A stretch of 64,000 nucleotides of DNA from Pectobacterium aquaticum (GCF_003382565.3 NZ_CP086253.1:2418001-2482000), one strand, 5' to 3'; numbered from the stretch's first letter, positions 1-9,066 are shown. A program made the numbers and translations. The notes: generated by a model from the letters alone, not told the origin.

Positions 1-50
1 AAGATGAAATAGAAGAAAAAATTTTAGCGTATATCCAGGCTCATCAATAG
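1..50 (+). CDS. PTS IIB subunit, 3' end only (partial)
   Basis: The reading frame starting at base 3 is open up to a TAG stop at 48-50 and ends in DEIEEKILAYIQAHQ. The next gene, 13 bases on, is an ascorbate-type PTS IIC, and in the ula family the small IIB protein is normally encoded beside IIC. Only 15 residues are visible, so the assignment as IIB rests on position, not on motifs. Confidence 0.5.
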   Translation, partial: DEIEEKILAYIQAHQ

Positions 51-63
51 CATGAGGTGAAAA

Positions 64-1401
64 ATGAACACCGTTATCAATTTCATTGTGAAAGATTTAT
101 TAGGCCAGGCATCCATACTCATCGCACTGATCGCCATGATCGGATTGATTTTACAGAAGAAGTCAGTAGGAAAAATTGCAGAGGGAACCTTCAAGACGCT
201 GCTGGGTTTCCTCATCATGATGGCAGGGATTAACATCATCGTTGATACCCTGACTTATTTGAACAACATATTTACCCAAGGCTTTGGCATGAAAGGCTAC
301 ATCACCGATGTCGCCGCCATCGCCGGGTTGGCCAACCGCGAACTTGGGTCAGAAGTCGCGTTGACGCTCATGGTGATCTTTGCCGTTAACATCCTTATTG
401 CACGCATTACTCCCTTTAAATATATCTTCCTAACGGGACAGGCTCTGCTGTGGATGGCAACCATCGGCACCGTGATCGGCTATAAATCAGGCTTGACCGG
501 CGCGACACTGATCTTAACCGGAGGCATATTTGGCGGCATTATGGCCGTGCTGATGCCCGCGCTGGCGCAGCCGATTGTCCGTAAAATCACGAATTCCGAT
601 GATGTTGCACTGGGGCATTTTTGTACCATCGGGTATCTGGTTCAGGCCGCCGTCGCGCGGTTAGTCGGTAAAAACTCCAAATCCACGGAAGATTTAACGC
701 TGCCTGATAATTTCAAATTCCTGCAGGATACCTACCTGTCGATGGCCGTCGTCATGGTGCCGATGTACCTCATCCCTGCCGTGGCAGCGGGACCGACCTA
801 CATCGCGCAGTACGCCAACGGCGTCAATTATCTGATGTATTCCTTCATGCAGTCCATGCAGTTTGTCGCAGGCGTTTTCGTTCTCTACAGCGGTGTCCGT
901 CTGCTGCTTAATGAGCTGGTTCCCGCATTTCGAGGTATCGCCATGCGGCTGGTTCCTAACGCCAAACCCGCGTTGGATTGCCCGGTGCTCTTCCCCTATG
1001 CGCCCAACGCCGTGATTGTGGGCTTCCTCGCCACCACCGTCGGTTCCATTCTGGGAATGCTGATCTTCCCAATGTTTGGATTGGCGATGATTTTGCCAGG
1101 TTTACTGACCAACTTCTTTGCGGGCGGCACAGCCGGTATTTTCGGTAACGCCATGGGAGGACGGCGTGGCGCAGTCATCGGCGGCGTGGTTCATGGTCTT
1201 TTTATTACGCTCTTGCCCGCTATTCTGGTGCCATTACTGGAAGTCTTCGGATTTACTGGCGTCACCTTCAGTGATTCCGATGTCATCGGCACCGGCCTGA
1301 TATTAGGACATGCCTTCCAGCAAGATTGGTTATTTGTCGCCGCCTTTGTCGCGTTCGTTGCCTTCATTGCTTTTATTGCGAACCGAAAACTCTCGCAATA
1401 G
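64..1401 (+). CDS. PTS IIC permease, UlaA/SgaT (ascorbate) family
   Basis: This is a 445-residue polytopic membrane protein of the ascorbate/UlaA class of PTS IIC subunits, which form the sugar channel in the inner membrane. It has about eleven hydrophobic segments and Gly-rich loops such as FFAGGTAGIFGNAMGGRRGA near residue 360, typical of this class. Length is close to E. coli UlaA (465). A GAGGTG ribosome site precedes the ATG at 64. It is followed by an unknown small gene, a IIA subunit, a P-loop protein and an aldolase, all on the same strand. The ulaDEF enzymes of ascorbate use are not beside it, so the substrate need not be ascorbate; I leave the symbol empty. Confidence 0.85.
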   Translation: MNTVINFIVKDLLGQASILIALIAMIGLILQKKSVGKIAEGTFKTLLGFLIMMAGINIIVDTLTYLNNIFTQGFGMKGYITDVAAIAGLANRELGSEVALTLMVIFAVNILIARITPFKYIFLTGQALLWMATIGTVIGYKSGLTGATLILTGGIFGGIMAVLMPALAQPIVRKITNSDDVALGHFCTIGYLVQAAVARLVGKNSKSTEDLTLPDNFKFLQDTYLSMAVVMVPMYLIPAVAAGPTYIAQYANGVNYLMYSFMQSMQFVAGVFVLYSGVRLLLNELVPAFRGIAMRLVPNAKPALDCPVLFPYAPNAVIVGFLATTVGSILGMLIFPMFGLAMILPGLLTNFFAGGTAGIFGNAMGGRRGAVIGGVVHGLFITLLPAILVPLLEVFGFTGVTFSDSDVIGTGLILGHAFQQDWLFVAAFVAFVAFIAFIANRKLSQ

Positions 1402-1445
1402 CGTATTGGCCTGTCGTCATTATGCAAATAGCTTAAGGAGTCACT

Positions 1446-1724
1446 ATGTTTTCTCTACTCAAACGCTTTTTATCCCCTGGTCCCTCTTCCGACCATCGCG
1501 ATAATACGGATGACAATCGCGTCAGGGAAATTGAGGAAGAATTAGCAGAGCTTGAATCTCGGTTAGCACAAGATCCGGGTCATAGTGAAACGCAAAAAAT
1601 GCTAATGATTAAATACAATCAGGCCATTCAACTATTTTCTTCTCATCCTGACTATCGGGAGCGCGTTGATCGTATTTTTATTCAGATAGATGAACTCAGA
1701 AATACCATTCGGAAAAATATATGA
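1446..1724 (+). CDS. Unrecognised 92-residue protein in the PTS operon
   Basis: I do not recognise this gene. It encodes a 92-residue soluble, charged protein with a basic start (MFSLLKRFLSPGP) followed by a Glu/Leu-rich stretch, residues 28-45 (REIEEELAELESRLAQ), that looks like a short coiled coil or helical hairpin. No membrane segment, signal peptide or Cys is seen. AAGGAG lies eight bases before the ATG, and the stop is six bases before the IIA start, so it is very likely co-translated with the PTS genes. It is not a known IIA or IIB by sequence. It may be a structural or regulatory accessory of this transporter. Confidence 0.7.
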   Translation: MFSLLKRFLSPGPSSDHRDNTDDNRVREIEEELAELESRLAQDPGHSETQKMLMIKYNQAIQLFSSHPDYRERVDRIFIQIDELRNTIRKNI

Positions 1725-1730
1725 GGATTT

Positions 1731-2168
1731 ATGAGCATAAAAAATTTCCTTTTGCAGCATGATTGCATTCAACTCGGCGTAATATGTGAGACATGGGAAG
1801 ACGCTATTTATTGCGCCGCGCAACCGTTAATTCGCGCAGAATGTATCACAAAGCACTATCCTATCGCGGTGATAGAAAACACGAAGGAATTCGGCCCTTA
1901 TTATGTATTTGATGAAGGCATCGCTATTCCCCATGCACGCCCTGAATGTGGCGTTCGGGAGAATTGTTTTAGTTTACTGACGTTACAGACGCCGCTCTCT
2001 ATTCAGGGCAGTGAACCGGTGGATATTTTAATTATGTTCGGCGGCATTAACAGTGATGCGCATATTACGGAAGGTATCGCCTCAATCGTCAATCTATTAG
2101 AAAAGGACGACATGCTCTCTCGTATTCGAAATGCCACTACGGCAGATGATATTGTCGGAGTATTATGA
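1731..2168 (+). CDS. PTS IIA component, ascorbate/mannitol type
   Basis: A 145-residue cytoplasmic PTS IIA protein that relays phosphate from HPr to the IIB subunit. The motif GIAIPHARPE around residue 65 carries the active His, as in the UlaC/PtsN/mannitol IIA fold. Length fits UlaC (154). It starts six bases after the unknown 92-residue gene and its stop overlaps the next start as ATGA, so translation is coupled to the downstream kinase-like gene. IIC and IIA together with the upstream IIB make a complete three-part permease. Confidence 0.85.
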   Translation: MSIKNFLLQHDCIQLGVICETWEDAIYCAAQPLIRAECITKHYPIAVIENTKEFGPYYVFDEGIAIPHARPECGVRENCFSLLTLQTPLSIQGSEPVDILIMFGGINSDAHITEGIASIVNLLEKDDMLSRIRNATTADDIVGVL

Positions 2169-2698
2169 AAAAGCTTATTTTAGTAAATGGTATTCCCGCA
2201 TCAGGGAAAAGCACGGTAGCACGTATTATTGCGGATGAATTGAGTTTCCCTCGGTTAAGCCTTGATGAAATAAAAGAGCCGTTCATGATGCAGTTCTGCG
2301 ATGCCATTGATAGAACGTTAAACAGAAAACTGGGAGTCGCCGCCTATCAGGCCATGTTTAATATCGTTAGACAAGCTCCTGAAAATAGCATTCTGATTCT
2401 TGATGCTTGGTTCGGTTTTCGCGAAAGATCCGTATTACAGGACTACCTGGCCTCGTGTGGCATCAACCATACGATTGAAATATGGAATGCCATCTCATCC
2501 GATCGGGTAGCGGCGCGATATCAAGCCAGAGCTAATGAAAGAATAAAAGGCCATCCCGGCAACGAGTATCTGCCGGAATTAATTTCACTCGCGCATCAGG
2601 CGCAGCCGATGGGTATGGGGAAATGTTACACGGTTGATCAGGATAAGGAAATTAATCATCAGGAATTAATTCAATGGATCAAAACACACCTAGATTAA
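2165..2698 (+). CDS. P-loop kinase-like protein (AAA/zeta-type fold)
   Basis: A 177-residue cytoplasmic protein with an N-terminal Walker A motif, GIPASGKST (residues 10-18), followed by LSLDEIKEPF and later LILDAWFG, the arrangement of small-molecule P-loop kinases such as gluconate kinase or of zeta-toxin-like phosphotransferases. The ATGA overlap with the IIA gene and the aldolase gene downstream suggest that it phosphorylates the sugar phosphate delivered by the PTS, giving a bisphosphate for the aldolase. That role is inference; no substrate-specific motif is recognised. Confidence 0.6.
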   Translation: MKKLILVNGIPASGKSTVARIIADELSFPRLSLDEIKEPFMMQFCDAIDRTLNRKLGVAAYQAMFNIVRQAPENSILILDAWFGFRERSVLQDYLASCGINHTIEIWNAISSDRVAARYQARANERIKGHPGNEYLPELISLAHQAQPMGMGKCYTVDQDKEINHQELIQWIKTHLD

Positions 2699-2735
2699 TC
2701 GCTTATTTATATTGCTTTTTATGAGGGTAATGATT

Positions 2736-3635
2736 ATGAACACCATGACAACAGCTGAACACCGAGGGTATCAATTAATTTGTAACTCAACAGGCGCTAT
2801 GATGGTTATTGCCTGCGATCAACGTGGCGGTATGCGAACATTATTAGCACCGACATCAGAAGCACAGGCCGCGATTACCAATGAAACATTAGGAAAAACA
2901 AAATATGACATCACTCGCTATCTGGCGGCTGAGGCAGGCTGTGTACTGGTTGATCCGATCTGCGCCATACCGGGTCTTATAGACGAAAAGATTTTGCCCC
3001 GCGATACCGGCCTGCTCATCGGGCTTGACGCGTCAGGGTGGGAAACAACGCCAGAAGGCTACCGCATCTCCACAATGGTTGAAGGCGTAACGGCACGTAA
3101 AGTGCGTGAATGGGGTGCCACCGGCGGAAAAATCATGATCTACCTTCGCCCAGATAGACCTGACGCCAATACCCGTAACCTTGCCACACTCCGTACCGTG
3201 ATTCAGGACTTTGCACAGGAAGATTTACTGCTTGTCGTTGAGTTTCTGACCTACCCTCTGGAAAATGAATCTCGCGACGCCTATACCCGCCTCTTGCCCG
3301 AACTCATTCCGGCAGGCTGCCAGGCTTGTATCGAGCAAGGCGCAAAAGTCTTGAAGATTCCTTATCCTGGATCGGATGAGGCCTGTGCACGCGTGACTGC
3401 ACTCTGCGGCGACATTCCCTGGGCCGTCCTGTCTGCCGGCGTCGATCACGCCACCTTTCTCCCTCAGGTAGAGAGCGCGTTGAAAAATGGCGCCTCTGGC
3501 GTGATTGCCGGACGCTCTCTGTGGAAGGATTGCATCTCGCTCGATCGCAACGTATCTAAAGAGAAGCTGTCTACGATTGCCGTTTCCCGTCTCAACGATA
3601 TTCAGGCGCTGTTAAAACGGTATCAACACCGCTAG
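2736..3635 (+). CDS. LacD/YihT-type class I aldolase
   Basis: A roughly 300-residue TIM-barrel aldolase related to tagatose-1,6-bisphosphate aldolase (LacD) and sulfofructosephosphate aldolase (YihT). Seen in the sequence: VIACDQRGGMRTLL near the start, the Lys in AKVLKIPYPGS that would form the Schiff base, and the closing AVLSAGVD and GASGVIAGRSLW phosphate-binding strands. Of the in-frame starts at 2712 (TTG), 2721, 2730 and 2736 I choose ATG 2736, nine bases after AGGG. As the last gene of the PTS operon it probably cleaves a phosphorylated ketose into two trioses. The exact sugar cannot be told. Confidence 0.8.
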   Translation: MNTMTTAEHRGYQLICNSTGAMMVIACDQRGGMRTLLAPTSEAQAAITNETLGKTKYDITRYLAAEAGCVLVDPICAIPGLIDEKILPRDTGLLIGLDASGWETTPEGYRISTMVEGVTARKVREWGATGGKIMIYLRPDRPDANTRNLATLRTVIQDFAQEDLLLVVEFLTYPLENESRDAYTRLLPELIPAGCQACIEQGAKVLKIPYPGSDEACARVTALCGDIPWAVLSAGVDHATFLPQVESALKNGASGVIAGRSLWKDCISLDRNVSKEKLSTIAVSRLNDIQALLKRYQHR

Positions 3636-3650
3636 TTCAGGTGGCATTTC

Positions 3651-3671
3651 GCGCTCTCTCTGGGAGAGCGC
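3651..3671 (+). terminator. Hairpin after the PTS-aldolase operon
   Basis: GCGCTCTC pairs with GAGAGCGC around a short loop, 15 bases after the aldolase stop. The following bases are only moderately T-rich (ATTTCCC), so intrinsic termination is likely but not certain. Confidence 0.5.
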
Positions 3672-3892
3672 ATTTCCCTATCAGCATTTCCCTATCAATA
3701 AACAGCGTAATACCGATTTCTTTTTTCTCTTCTCAGCGACCTTTTTCCATCAAACACGCTCAATTCGTCAATTGCCGCGTTGCCAAAGCTCAGCTATAAC
3801 TAAATGAACAACGATGATTTTTTGACAGGAGCCAGCGGGAAGGCAGTAAACGAGATCTCACGTACAGACTTGTTATGTTAGGGGGCGCGCTG

Positions 3893-5434
3893 ATGGCTAT
3901 ATCGACGGATAATCAGGTAAAAAAAACACTTCGCCTGAGTGATGGACCGGACTGGACGTTTGAGTTATTGCAGGTTTACCTTGATGAGATTGATCGGGTG
4001 GCGAAGCTGTACCGTCTGGCGACCTATCCTCATCAGATTGAAGTCATCACTTCAGAACAAATGATGGACGCCTATTCCAGCATAGGCATGCCGATCAACT
4101 ATGCCCACTGGTCGTTCGGGAAGAAATTTATCGAAACCGAACAGCGTTACAAACACGGGCAGCAGGGGCTGGCATACGAAATCGTCATTAACTCCGATCC
4201 CTGTATCGCGTATTTGATGGAAGAAAACACGCTGCCAATGCAGGCGCTGGTGATGGCGCATGCCTGCTACGGGCACAACTCATTCTTCAAAGGTAACTAC
4301 CTGTTCCGCAGTTGGACCGATGCCAGCTCCATCGTCGATTACCTGCTGTTTGCCCGGCAGTATATCGCGCAATGCGAAGAGCGTTATGGCGTGGACGAGG
4401 TGGAACGCCTGTTAGATTCCTGCCATGCGCTGATGAATTACGGCGTTGACCGCTATAAGCGTCCGCAGAAGATTTCGCTCGAAGAGGAAAAGTCCCGCCA
4501 GAAAAGCCGTGAGGCCTACCTGCAAAGTCAGGTTAACGATCTCTGGAAAACATTACCGCGTCGCGAACAGGGTGCCGCACCAGAACAAGCCAGACGTTTT
4601 CCTCAAGAGCCACAGGAAAACCTGCTCTATTTTATGGAGAAAAATGCGCCGCTGCTGGAGCCCTGGCAGCGTGAAGTTCTGCGTATCGTGCGGAAAGTCA
4701 GCCAGTATTTCTATCCGCAGAAGCAGACTCAGGTGATGAATGAAGGCTGGGCCACGTTCTGGCACTACACCATTCTGAACCATCTCTATGATGAAGGTCG
4801 GGTCACCGAGCGCTTCATGCTGGAGTTCCTGCATAGCCATACCAATGTGATCTATCAGCCGCCGTACAATAGCCCTTACTACAACGGGATTAACCCGTAT
4901 GCGCTGGGCTTCGCGATGTTTCAGGACATCAAACGTATTTGTCAGTCACCGACCGACGAAGACCGCTACTGGTTCCCCGATATCGCGGGTAAAGACTGGC
5001 TCGATACGCTGCATTTTGCGATGCAGAACTTCAAGGACGAGAGTTTCATCAGCCAGTTCCTGTCGCCGAAATTGATGCGTGATTTCCGGCTGTTTACGGT
5101 TCTGGACGACGATCGCAATAATTATCTGGAAATTGCCGCGATTCACGACGAAGAAGGCTATCGTTTGATCCGACAAGAGCTCTCCGCCCAGTACAACCTG
5201 AGCCATCTGGAACCGAACATTCAGGTCTGGAACGTGGATTTGCGCGGTAATCGGGCGCTGACGCTGCGCTATGTTCCGCATAATCGCGCACCGCTGGATA
5301 AAAGTAGCCAGGAAGTGTTGAAGCACGTCCACCGCCTGTGGGGATTTGACGTCTATCTGGAGCAGGCTAACACGGATGGCAGCATCGAATTGATTGAACG
5401 CTGCCCGCCGCGTAACGGGACTACATCCACATAA
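3893..5434 (+). CDS. ycgB: SpoVR family protein YcgB
   Basis: A 513-residue cytoplasmic protein of the SpoVR family, very close in length to E. coli YcgB (510). The family is named for a Bacillus spore-cortex gene; its biochemical role in enterobacteria is not settled. The conserved core is visible: MNEGWATFWHYTILN near residue 283 and ACYGHNSFFKGNYLF near 125, both His-rich. An earlier in-frame ATG at 3875 exists, but the ribosome site TAGGGGG lies between it and the ATG at 3893, which therefore is the start. It converges with fadR across a shared terminator, as in E. coli. Confidence 0.93.
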   Translation: MAISTDNQVKKTLRLSDGPDWTFELLQVYLDEIDRVAKLYRLATYPHQIEVITSEQMMDAYSSIGMPINYAHWSFGKKFIETEQRYKHGQQGLAYEIVINSDPCIAYLMEENTLPMQALVMAHACYGHNSFFKGNYLFRSWTDASSIVDYLLFARQYIAQCEERYGVDEVERLLDSCHALMNYGVDRYKRPQKISLEEEKSRQKSREAYLQSQVNDLWKTLPRREQGAAPEQARRFPQEPQENLLYFMEKNAPLLEPWQREVLRIVRKVSQYFYPQKQTQVMNEGWATFWHYTILNHLYDEGRVTERFMLEFLHSHTNVIYQPPYNSPYYNGINPYALGFAMFQDIKRICQSPTDEDRYWFPDIAGKDWLDTLHFAMQNFKDESFISQFLSPKLMRDFRLFTVLDDDRNNYLEIAAIHDEEGYRLIRQELSAQYNLSHLEPNIQVWNVDLRGNRALTLRYVPHNRAPLDKSSQEVLKHVHRLWGFDVYLEQANTDGSIELIERCPPRNGTTST

Positions 5435-5472
5435 CGGAACTCGGTTCGCAGGTCAGCGACACGACCAAAGAC

Positions 5473-5508
5473 AAAGGGGATTCAGGCAACAACCTGAATC
5501 CCCTTTTC
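5473..5508. terminator. Bidirectional terminator between ycgB and fadR
   Basis: A perfect 14-bp stem (AAAGGGGATTCAGG with CCTGAATCCCCTTT) is flanked by A on the left and T on the right, so it can end transcription from both converging genes. Confidence 0.85.
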
Positions 5509-5531
5509 ACAATGAAACTGCGGTATGAGCC

Positions 5532-6251
5532 TTAGCGGCGTACTTCTGCGATATCCCGCGGGATAGCACTCTGCATACTGTGCCAGATCGCTCCGCTTTC
5601 TTTACCGTAATGTCTGACGACATCCATCACCTGATCGTAGCGCTCTTCGCTACGCAACGCTTCCAACCGACCGTAAAAATCCACCGCCAGCTTGCGGGCT
5701 TCCGGATTGGAAAAATAATAACGCCCTACGCGAATATACAGCCCTTTCAGGCCGTTCAGGATCAGACCATAAATCGGATTGCCAGAGGCAAAGGCCAAAC
5801 CACGGAACACGTTGTAGTCAAGCTGCGCAAAAGCTTCTGCGCTATCGTCTACCGCACTTGCCTGAGTTAATACCTCACGCACTTTTTCCGGGTTATGGCG
5901 TAACGCCGTCCGAATAAAAATAGCAGCGATGTTGGTGCGCACGGCCAGCAGGTTATCGATCAGTTGCGGCACGCTATCGTGATCGAGTCGCGCCAGCGTT
6001 TCCAGAATATTGAGCCCGGAGGTTTCCCAAAAATTGTTAATCTTTGTGGGTTTCCCGTGCTGTATCGTCAGCCAGCCATCGCGGGCCAGGCGCTGAAGGA
6101 CTTCACGCAGGGTCGTACGGGTCACGCCAATCAGTTCGGAAAGCTCTCTTTCCGCGGGCAAAATAGAGCCAGGAGGAAAGCGGTTATTCCATATACTTTC
6201 GATAATGTATTCTTCCGCGAATCCAGCCGGACTTTGCGCCTTTATAACCAT
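5532..6251 (-). CDS. fadR: Fatty-acid regulator FadR (GntR family)
   Basis: A 239-residue transcription factor, the same length as E. coli FadR. It represses fatty-acid degradation genes, including fadD further along this window, and activates unsaturated fatty-acid synthesis; long-chain acyl-CoA releases it from DNA. The N-terminal winged helix is clear (ERELSELIGVTRTTLREVLQ, residues 34-53), followed by the helical acyl-CoA domain. It is divergent from nhaB with about 230 bases between them. Confidence 0.96.
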   Translation of the reverse strand: MVIKAQSPAGFAEEYIIESIWNNRFPPGSILPAERELSELIGVTRTTLREVLQRLARDGWLTIQHGKPTKINNFWETSGLNILETLARLDHDSVPQLIDNLLAVRTNIAAIFIRTALRHNPEKVREVLTQASAVDDSAEAFAQLDYNVFRGLAFASGNPIYGLILNGLKGLYIRVGRYYFSNPEARKLAVDFYGRLEALRSEERYDQVMDVVRHYGKESGAIWHSMQSAIPRDIAEVRR

Positions 6252-6481
6252 GTGTTTGATAATCCGTAGCGGTGATTGCCGAAAAAAGCTAAGTCATAAT
6301 ACCAGACGAAAGAATCATGATATAGCGCCGCACTCGGGCACCGAACCCTTTCAATGAAAAATTGTGACTGCAAACCGCTCTCTCGCGGCGTAAAACAGTA
6401 GACTTCTGCCCGTTTGTAAAGTTTTTACGATATGATAAAAACCATCAAACTATTCTAACGAATAAGGATTCCTCTTCCATT

Positions 6482-8062
6482 ATGATCGGCATGCCCCTTC
6501 ACCGCGCGCTGTTAAAAAATTTCCTGGGATACGCGCCAGACTGGTACAAACTGACTATTTTTTGCTTTTTGCTGATTAATCCGCTGCTGTTCTATTTTGT
6601 CAGCCCGTTTTGGGCCGGTTGGTTACTCGTTGTGGAGTTTATTTTTACGCTAGGCATGGCGCTGAAGTGTTACCCGCTACAGCCTGGCGGCCTGCTAGCA
6701 CTACAGGCCATCCTCATCGGTATGACCAGCCCGCAGCAGGTCTGGCATGAGGTCACGGGGAATATTGAAGTCCTCATGCTGCTGGTGTTTATGGTGGCAG
6801 GCATCTACTTCATGAAGCAACTGCTGCTCTTTGTGTTTACCAAATTGTTGCTGCGCATCCATTCCAAGACGCTGCTTTCGCTTGCGTTCTGTATCGCCGC
6901 TGCCTTTCTTTCCGCGTTCCTTGATGCGCTGACCGTGATTGCCGTTGTTATCAGCGTCGCTATCGGGTTTTATGGTATTTATCACCGCTTCGCTTCCCAA
7001 CAGGGTGAAGACGAGGCCGATATCAGCGATGACAGCACGCTAAGCAGCGAGGAGCATCATCGTACGTTGGAACAATTCCGGGCATTCTTGCGCAGTCTGC
7101 TCATGCACGCTGGTGTCGGTACGGCATTGGGCGGCGTGATGACGATGGTTGGCGAACCTCAGAACCTGATTATCGCGAAAAGCGCCGGCTGGGATTTCGT
7201 CAGCTTCTTCCTGCACATGTCACCCGTGACCGTCCCGGTGTTTATTTGCGGTATCCTGACCTGCGTGCTGGTTGAGCGTTTTAAACTCTTCGGCTATGGC
7301 GTAGTTCTGCCAGACAACGTGCGTCGCGTGCTTGAAGATTACGATCGGGACATGACAGAAAAGCGCACGCCGCAGGATAAAACGCGTTTACTCGTGCAGG
7401 CGGTGATTGGCATCTGGCTCATCATCGCGCTGGCGTTTCATCTAGCTGAGGTCGGGTTAATTGGCCTTTCTGTAATTATTATGGCGACGACGTTCTGCGG
7501 CGTGACTGAAGAACATGCGATTGGTAAAGCGTTTCAGGATGCCATGCCGTTTACCGCATTGCTGACAGTTTTCTTTGCCATCGTCGCCGTCATTATCGAT
7601 CAGCACCTATTTTCACCGATTATCCATTACGTCCTGCAATCTTCTGAAAGTGCGCAACTGACGCAGTTTTATCTGTTCAACGGCCTGCTCTCATCGATAT
7701 CGGATAATGTCTTCGTTGGTTCGGTTTACATTAACGAAGCGCGCAGTGCCTTTGAGAACGGCCATATATCGCTTTCTCAGTTCGAGTTGCTCGCCGTGGC
7801 AATCAATACCGGCACCAATCTGCCTTCTGTCGCAACACCGAATGGGCAAGCCGCGTTTCTGTTCTTGCTGACATCCTCCCTGGCACCACTGATTCGTTTA
7901 TCTTACGGACGCATGGTGGTGATGGCGCTGCCCTACACGATTGTGATGACGCTGGTCGGGTTGTTTTGTATTGAGTTCACGCTGGTACCGTTTACTGACT
8001 TTTTGATAAATAATCACTGGATTTCTTTGCCAGATTTGACCATATCGGGCAGTCACTCATAA
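6482..8062 (+). CDS. nhaB: Na+/H+ antiporter NhaB
   Basis: A 526-residue inner-membrane Na+/H+ antiporter that expels sodium and supports pH homeostasis. It aligns along its length with E. coli NhaB (513 residues), including the invariant stretches FLDALTVIAVVISVA, MTMVGEPQNLIIAKSAGW and AINTGTNLPSVATPNGQAA. About twelve membrane segments are seen. Orientation opposite fadR matches E. coli. The start used is ATG 6482; ATG 6491 is also possible, and no strong ribosome site separates them. Confidence 0.95.
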   Translation: MIGMPLHRALLKNFLGYAPDWYKLTIFCFLLINPLLFYFVSPFWAGWLLVVEFIFTLGMALKCYPLQPGGLLALQAILIGMTSPQQVWHEVTGNIEVLMLLVFMVAGIYFMKQLLLFVFTKLLLRIHSKTLLSLAFCIAAAFLSAFLDALTVIAVVISVAIGFYGIYHRFASQQGEDEADISDDSTLSSEEHHRTLEQFRAFLRSLLMHAGVGTALGGVMTMVGEPQNLIIAKSAGWDFVSFFLHMSPVTVPVFICGILTCVLVERFKLFGYGVVLPDNVRRVLEDYDRDMTEKRTPQDKTRLLVQAVIGIWLIIALAFHLAEVGLIGLSVIIMATTFCGVTEEHAIGKAFQDAMPFTALLTVFFAIVAVIIDQHLFSPIIHYVLQSSESAQLTQFYLFNGLLSSISDNVFVGSVYINEARSAFENGHISLSQFELLAVAINTGTNLPSVATPNGQAAFLFLLTSSLAPLIRLSYGRMVVMALPYTIVMTLVGLFCIEFTLVPFTDFLINNHWISLPDLTISGSHS

Positions 8063-8256
8063 TCACGATCGTGTATAGTAATCGCGGCAGCGACAATTTC
8101 GGCCTTGATGATGTTATCAATACCCTTTTCGCCGCCGCAGAATGACAGAAAAGCATCAAATAAACATATCGTTACGTTTTGCACAGTGAAATGATGGCAG
8201 TGAAGTCAGAACGGTTTACACTGCTGCTTTAATCATGTTTAGCATGGAATATTTTT

Positions 8257-8787
8257 ATGTTGCGATTTCTTAATCGTTGCTCACGCGGGCGTGGTGCGTG
8301 GCTGCTGCTAGCGTTTACTGCTTTAGTGCTGGAATTGACCGCGCTCTATTTTCAGCATGTGATGTTATTAAAACCGTGCGTGCTGTGTATCTATCAGCGC
8401 TGTGCGCTGTGGGGCGTGTTCGCGGCAGGTATTGTTGGTGCTATCGCGCCATCAACGGCGTTGCGTTACCCAGCCATCGCGCTATGGATATACAGTTCTT
8501 ACGAAGGGGTCCGACTGGCATGGAAACACACGGATATTTTGTTAAATCCGTCGCCGTTTACCACCTGTGATTTCTTTGTCAGCTTCCCGTCATGGCTGCC
8601 TTTGGACAAATGGCTTCCGGCCATTTTCAATGCGACAGGTGATTGCTCAGTACGTCAGTGGGAATTCCTTTCCATGGAAATGCCACAATGGCTGCTTGGC
8701 ATCTTCGCCGCTTATCTGTTGGTTGCAGTGCTGGTCTTAATCGCTCAGCCTTTCCGACCTAAGCGTCGCGACCTCTTCAGCCGCTGA
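8257..8787 (+). CDS. dsbB: Disulfide bond formation protein DsbB
   Basis: A 176-residue inner-membrane quinone reductase that re-oxidises periplasmic DsbA. Four membrane helices are evident. The first catalytic pair is in KPCVLCIYQR (Cys41 and Cys44); the second periplasmic pair is the Cys in FTTCDFF and the Cys in TGDCSVRQW. Length equals E. coli DsbB (176). It follows nhaB as in E. coli. The stop codon lies four bases before an ERIC repeat, so the repeat will be in the 3' end of the message. Confidence 0.95.
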   Translation: MLRFLNRCSRGRGAWLLLAFTALVLELTALYFQHVMLLKPCVLCIYQRCALWGVFAAGIVGAIAPSTALRYPAIALWIYSSYEGVRLAWKHTDILLNPSPFTTCDFFVSFPSWLPLDKWLPAIFNATGDCSVRQWEFLSMEMPQWLLGIFAAYLLVAVLVLIAQPFRPKRRDLFSR

Positions 8788-8790
8788 TCA

Positions 8791-9062
8791 TATACCCTAA
8801 ATAATTCGAGTTTCAGGACAAACGTAAACGTTTGAACAACGCAAGGCGTTGGCCCGTTAGGGCGAGGCTTATTTATAAGCCTTGTAACGCGGCAAGTGAA
8901 GAAATCCCGATGAGCTTACTCAGGTAAGTGATTCGGGTGACTGACAAACCAGCCGGAGGCTGGTTTGAACGCTGCTTGCAGCGGCCCCAAAGGGGCGAGG
9001 CACACGCAAGTGTGCCGAGTAGCGTAGCCAACGCACATGCAACTTGAAGTATGACGGGTATA
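8791..9062. repeat. Enlarged ERIC element with two internal insertions
   Basis: The ends (ATACCCTAAATAATTCGAG and AACTTGAAGTATGACGGGTA) and the core (AATCCCGATGAGCTTACTC ... GTGATTCGGGTGA ... AGCGTAGCCAACG) match the enterobacterial repetitive intergenic consensus. The element is 272 bp instead of about 126 bp because about 70 bp is inserted near 8820-8889 and about 77 bp near 8943-9020, one in each arm. The inserts contain their own small hairpins (AAGGCTTATAAATAAGCCT on the complement; CAAACCAGCC with GGCTGGTTTG). Confidence 0.9.
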
Positions 9063-9066
9063 GACC

